A DNA stretch of 13,877 bases from Thermocladium sp. UBA166. GTDB lineage: Archaea; Thermoproteota; Thermoprotei; Thermoproteales; Thermocladiaceae. Under the pieces are notes generated by a model. That model saw only the letters and a list, made by a program, of their open reading frames with translations. It was not told the origin of the DNA and ran no database searches. Position numbers and translations under genes: made by a program. The stretch lies in contig DAHE01000012.1 in assembly GCA_002508315.1 (NCBI GenBank), positions 76,033 through 89,909 of the forward strand, in the 5' to 3' direction. Positions 13,008 through 13,877 of this stretch are shown in pieces (the stretch's first letter is position 1; each line of letters starts with the position of its first letter).

Positions 13008-13799
13008 TCACCTCCTCTTGCCGCTTAATAACATTTTTTTAACCATATTGATGGCTAGGGCTGGATCGACGTCCTTGGGGCATACCTTGCTGCACGTGCC
13101 CGAGTAATTGCAGCTCCACACGCCATTATCCGTGTCGACTACCTTCAACCTGAGCTCCACCCCCTCATCCCTTGAATCCGCGCTCCACCTATATGCCTGC
13201 GCCAATGCCTGGGGCCCCAGGTACTCCTTGTTGAGGAAAACCAGGGGACACGCGCTATAGCAGAGGCCGCATTTTATGCAGTAGGAGAATTGTAGGTAAT
13301 AGTTCAGTTCCTCCTCGGTCTGCGGGTAGTACTCCTTTAAATCCTCGAATTGCTCCTTCTCGTCCTTCCTTATCAACCATGGCTTTACTTGCTTGTGGTT
13401 ATCGAAGAACTTATCGAAGTCCGTCACTATGTCCTTCACAGGCGGTACGTTGCTGAGGGGCTCCACGGTTATTACGTTGGTGCCCAAGTCGTATGGCTTG
13501 GTCTCGCAAGCGAGGCGGGGAGTGCCGTTTACCACCATGCCGCACGAGCCGCAGATTCCCATCCTGCAACTGTAGCGGATGGCCAACGTTGAGTCCTGGG
13601 TTTCCTTTATTCGAAGCAACGCGTCCAGTATTGTGGTTCTATTGGTTATGGTTAGCTTGTACTCCCTCCAATAAAACGAGCCCTTCTCGGGATCATACCG
13701 CTTAACCCTGAACACCACATCCCGCTTCTCTATCTTCACCTCAGGCAATTTTATCTTAACCGTCTCCACGCTCGCCTCAGCGGAGGATGCGGATGCCAT
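13008..13799 (-). CDS. sdhB: Succinate dehydrogenase/fumarate reductase iron-sulfur subunit
   Basis: This 263-residue subunit carries electrons between the FAD subunit and quinone. All cluster ligands are present. The [2Fe-2S] site is Cys78, Cys83, Cys86 and Cys98. The [4Fe-4S] site is Cys174, Cys177, Cys180 with Cys240. The [3Fe-4S] site is Cys184, Cys230 and Cys236. The segments YSCRMGICGSCGMVVNG and CNYSGTCSKVCPKDVDP look more like fumarate reductase FrdB than aerobic SdhB as I recall them. Function in either direction is possible. ATG 13799 is 28 nt from a TATA box, which suggests a leaderless message starting at sdhB, with sdhC and sdhD in the same operon through overlapping stops and starts. 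The flavoprotein subunit gene is not visible in the 78 bases left before the window edge. Confidence 0.95.
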   Translation of the reverse strand: MASASSAEASVETVKIKLPEVKIEKRDVVFRVKRYDPEKGSFYWREYKLTITNRTTILDALLRIKETQDSTLAIRYSCRMGICGSCGMVVNGTPRLACETKPYDLGTNVITVEPLSNVPPVKDIVTDFDKFFDNHKQVKPWLIRKDEKEQFEDLKEYYPQTEEELNYYLQFSYCIKCGLCYSACPLVFLNKEYLGPQALAQAYRWSADSRDEGVELRLKVVDTDNGVWSCNYSGTCSKVCPKDVDPALAINMVKKMLLSGKRR

Positions 13800-13820
13800 T
13801 TGGCGAGTAGCACTTCATGA

Positions 13821-13828
13821 TTTTTAAG
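13821..13828 (-). promoter_or_regulatory. TATA box of the sdhBCD unit
   Basis: On the minus strand CTTAAAAA has its first T at 13827, 28 nt before ATG 13799. It suggests that sdhBCD can be transcribed separately from any sdhA gene outside the window. Confidence 0.6.
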
Positions 13829-13877
13829 CATTGCCTTCGAGCACAGCCGTTTCCCACTGACCTCCTCCCCGCCCTAA

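Noticed and set aside
13825..13877. Short open frame on the minus strand at the right edge, possibly the end of sdhA
   Set aside because: Only about 17 codons are visible and they show no SdhA-like ending; its stop lies within the sdhB TATA box. It cannot be supported.
1..13877. Mobile elements, CRISPR arrays, toxin-antitoxin or phage genes
   Set aside because: No repeat-spacer pattern, transposase, terminal inverted repeat or foreign gene cluster was found; the genes are housekeeping or conserved archaeal types.

Overview
This window looks like a chromosomal core region of a hyperthermophilic crenarchaeon, most likely in the Thermoproteales (Caldivirga/Vulcanisaeta/Thermocladium/Pyrobaculum relatives). 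The reasons are an archaeal exosome subunit (Csl4), an archaeal RNA polymerase subunit L, an archaeal-type adenylate kinase, a GTP-dependent dephospho-CoA kinase, glyceraldehyde-3-phosphate:ferredoxin oxidoreductase (GAPOR) and the small QueF-like archaeosine synthase. Almost every transcription unit has an archaeal TATA box 28-31 nt (first T to first base) upstream of its start codon, so most mRNAs are probably leaderless. The genus is inferred from gene content, not from a search.

Layout. 1-1551 (+): 3' end of dephospho-CoA kinase, tRNA-Asp(GTC), then csl4 translationally coupled to an uncharacterised archaeal gene. 1589-2564 (-): rpoL, a 62-codon gene overlapping it by GTGA, and a one-cysteine peroxiredoxin. 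2732-3112 (-): a two-CBS protein divergent from GAPOR (3241-5100, +); the shared intergenic region carries phased repeats. 5120-5464 (-): a small protein I cannot name, divergent from QueF-L (5593-5937, +). 5960-7988 (-): adenylate kinase, a four-helix membrane protein with an FHA-like tail, and a HAD phosphatase, each with its own promoter. 8135-10798 (+): a large RND/MMPL membrane protein that may start at ATA. 10866-11993 (+): four CBS domains fused to a domain resembling ribosome hibernation factor HPF/RaiA. 12182-13799 (-): sdhB, sdhC, sdhD of succinate dehydrogenase/fumarate reductase.

Functional themes are RNA metabolism and modification (Csl4, RpoL, tRNA-Asp, QueF-L), central energy metabolism (GAPOR, SdhBCD, adenylate kinase, CoA synthesis) and probable adenine-nucleotide sensing (two CBS proteins). 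I see no CRISPR array, insertion sequence, phage gene or obvious foreign island. No gene-free stretch exceeds 300 bases. The items most worth a second look are the CBS-HPF fusion, the phased repeats between the CBS gene and GAPOR, the possible ATA start of the MMPL gene, the nearly leader-free tRNA gene and the small gene coupled to rpoL.
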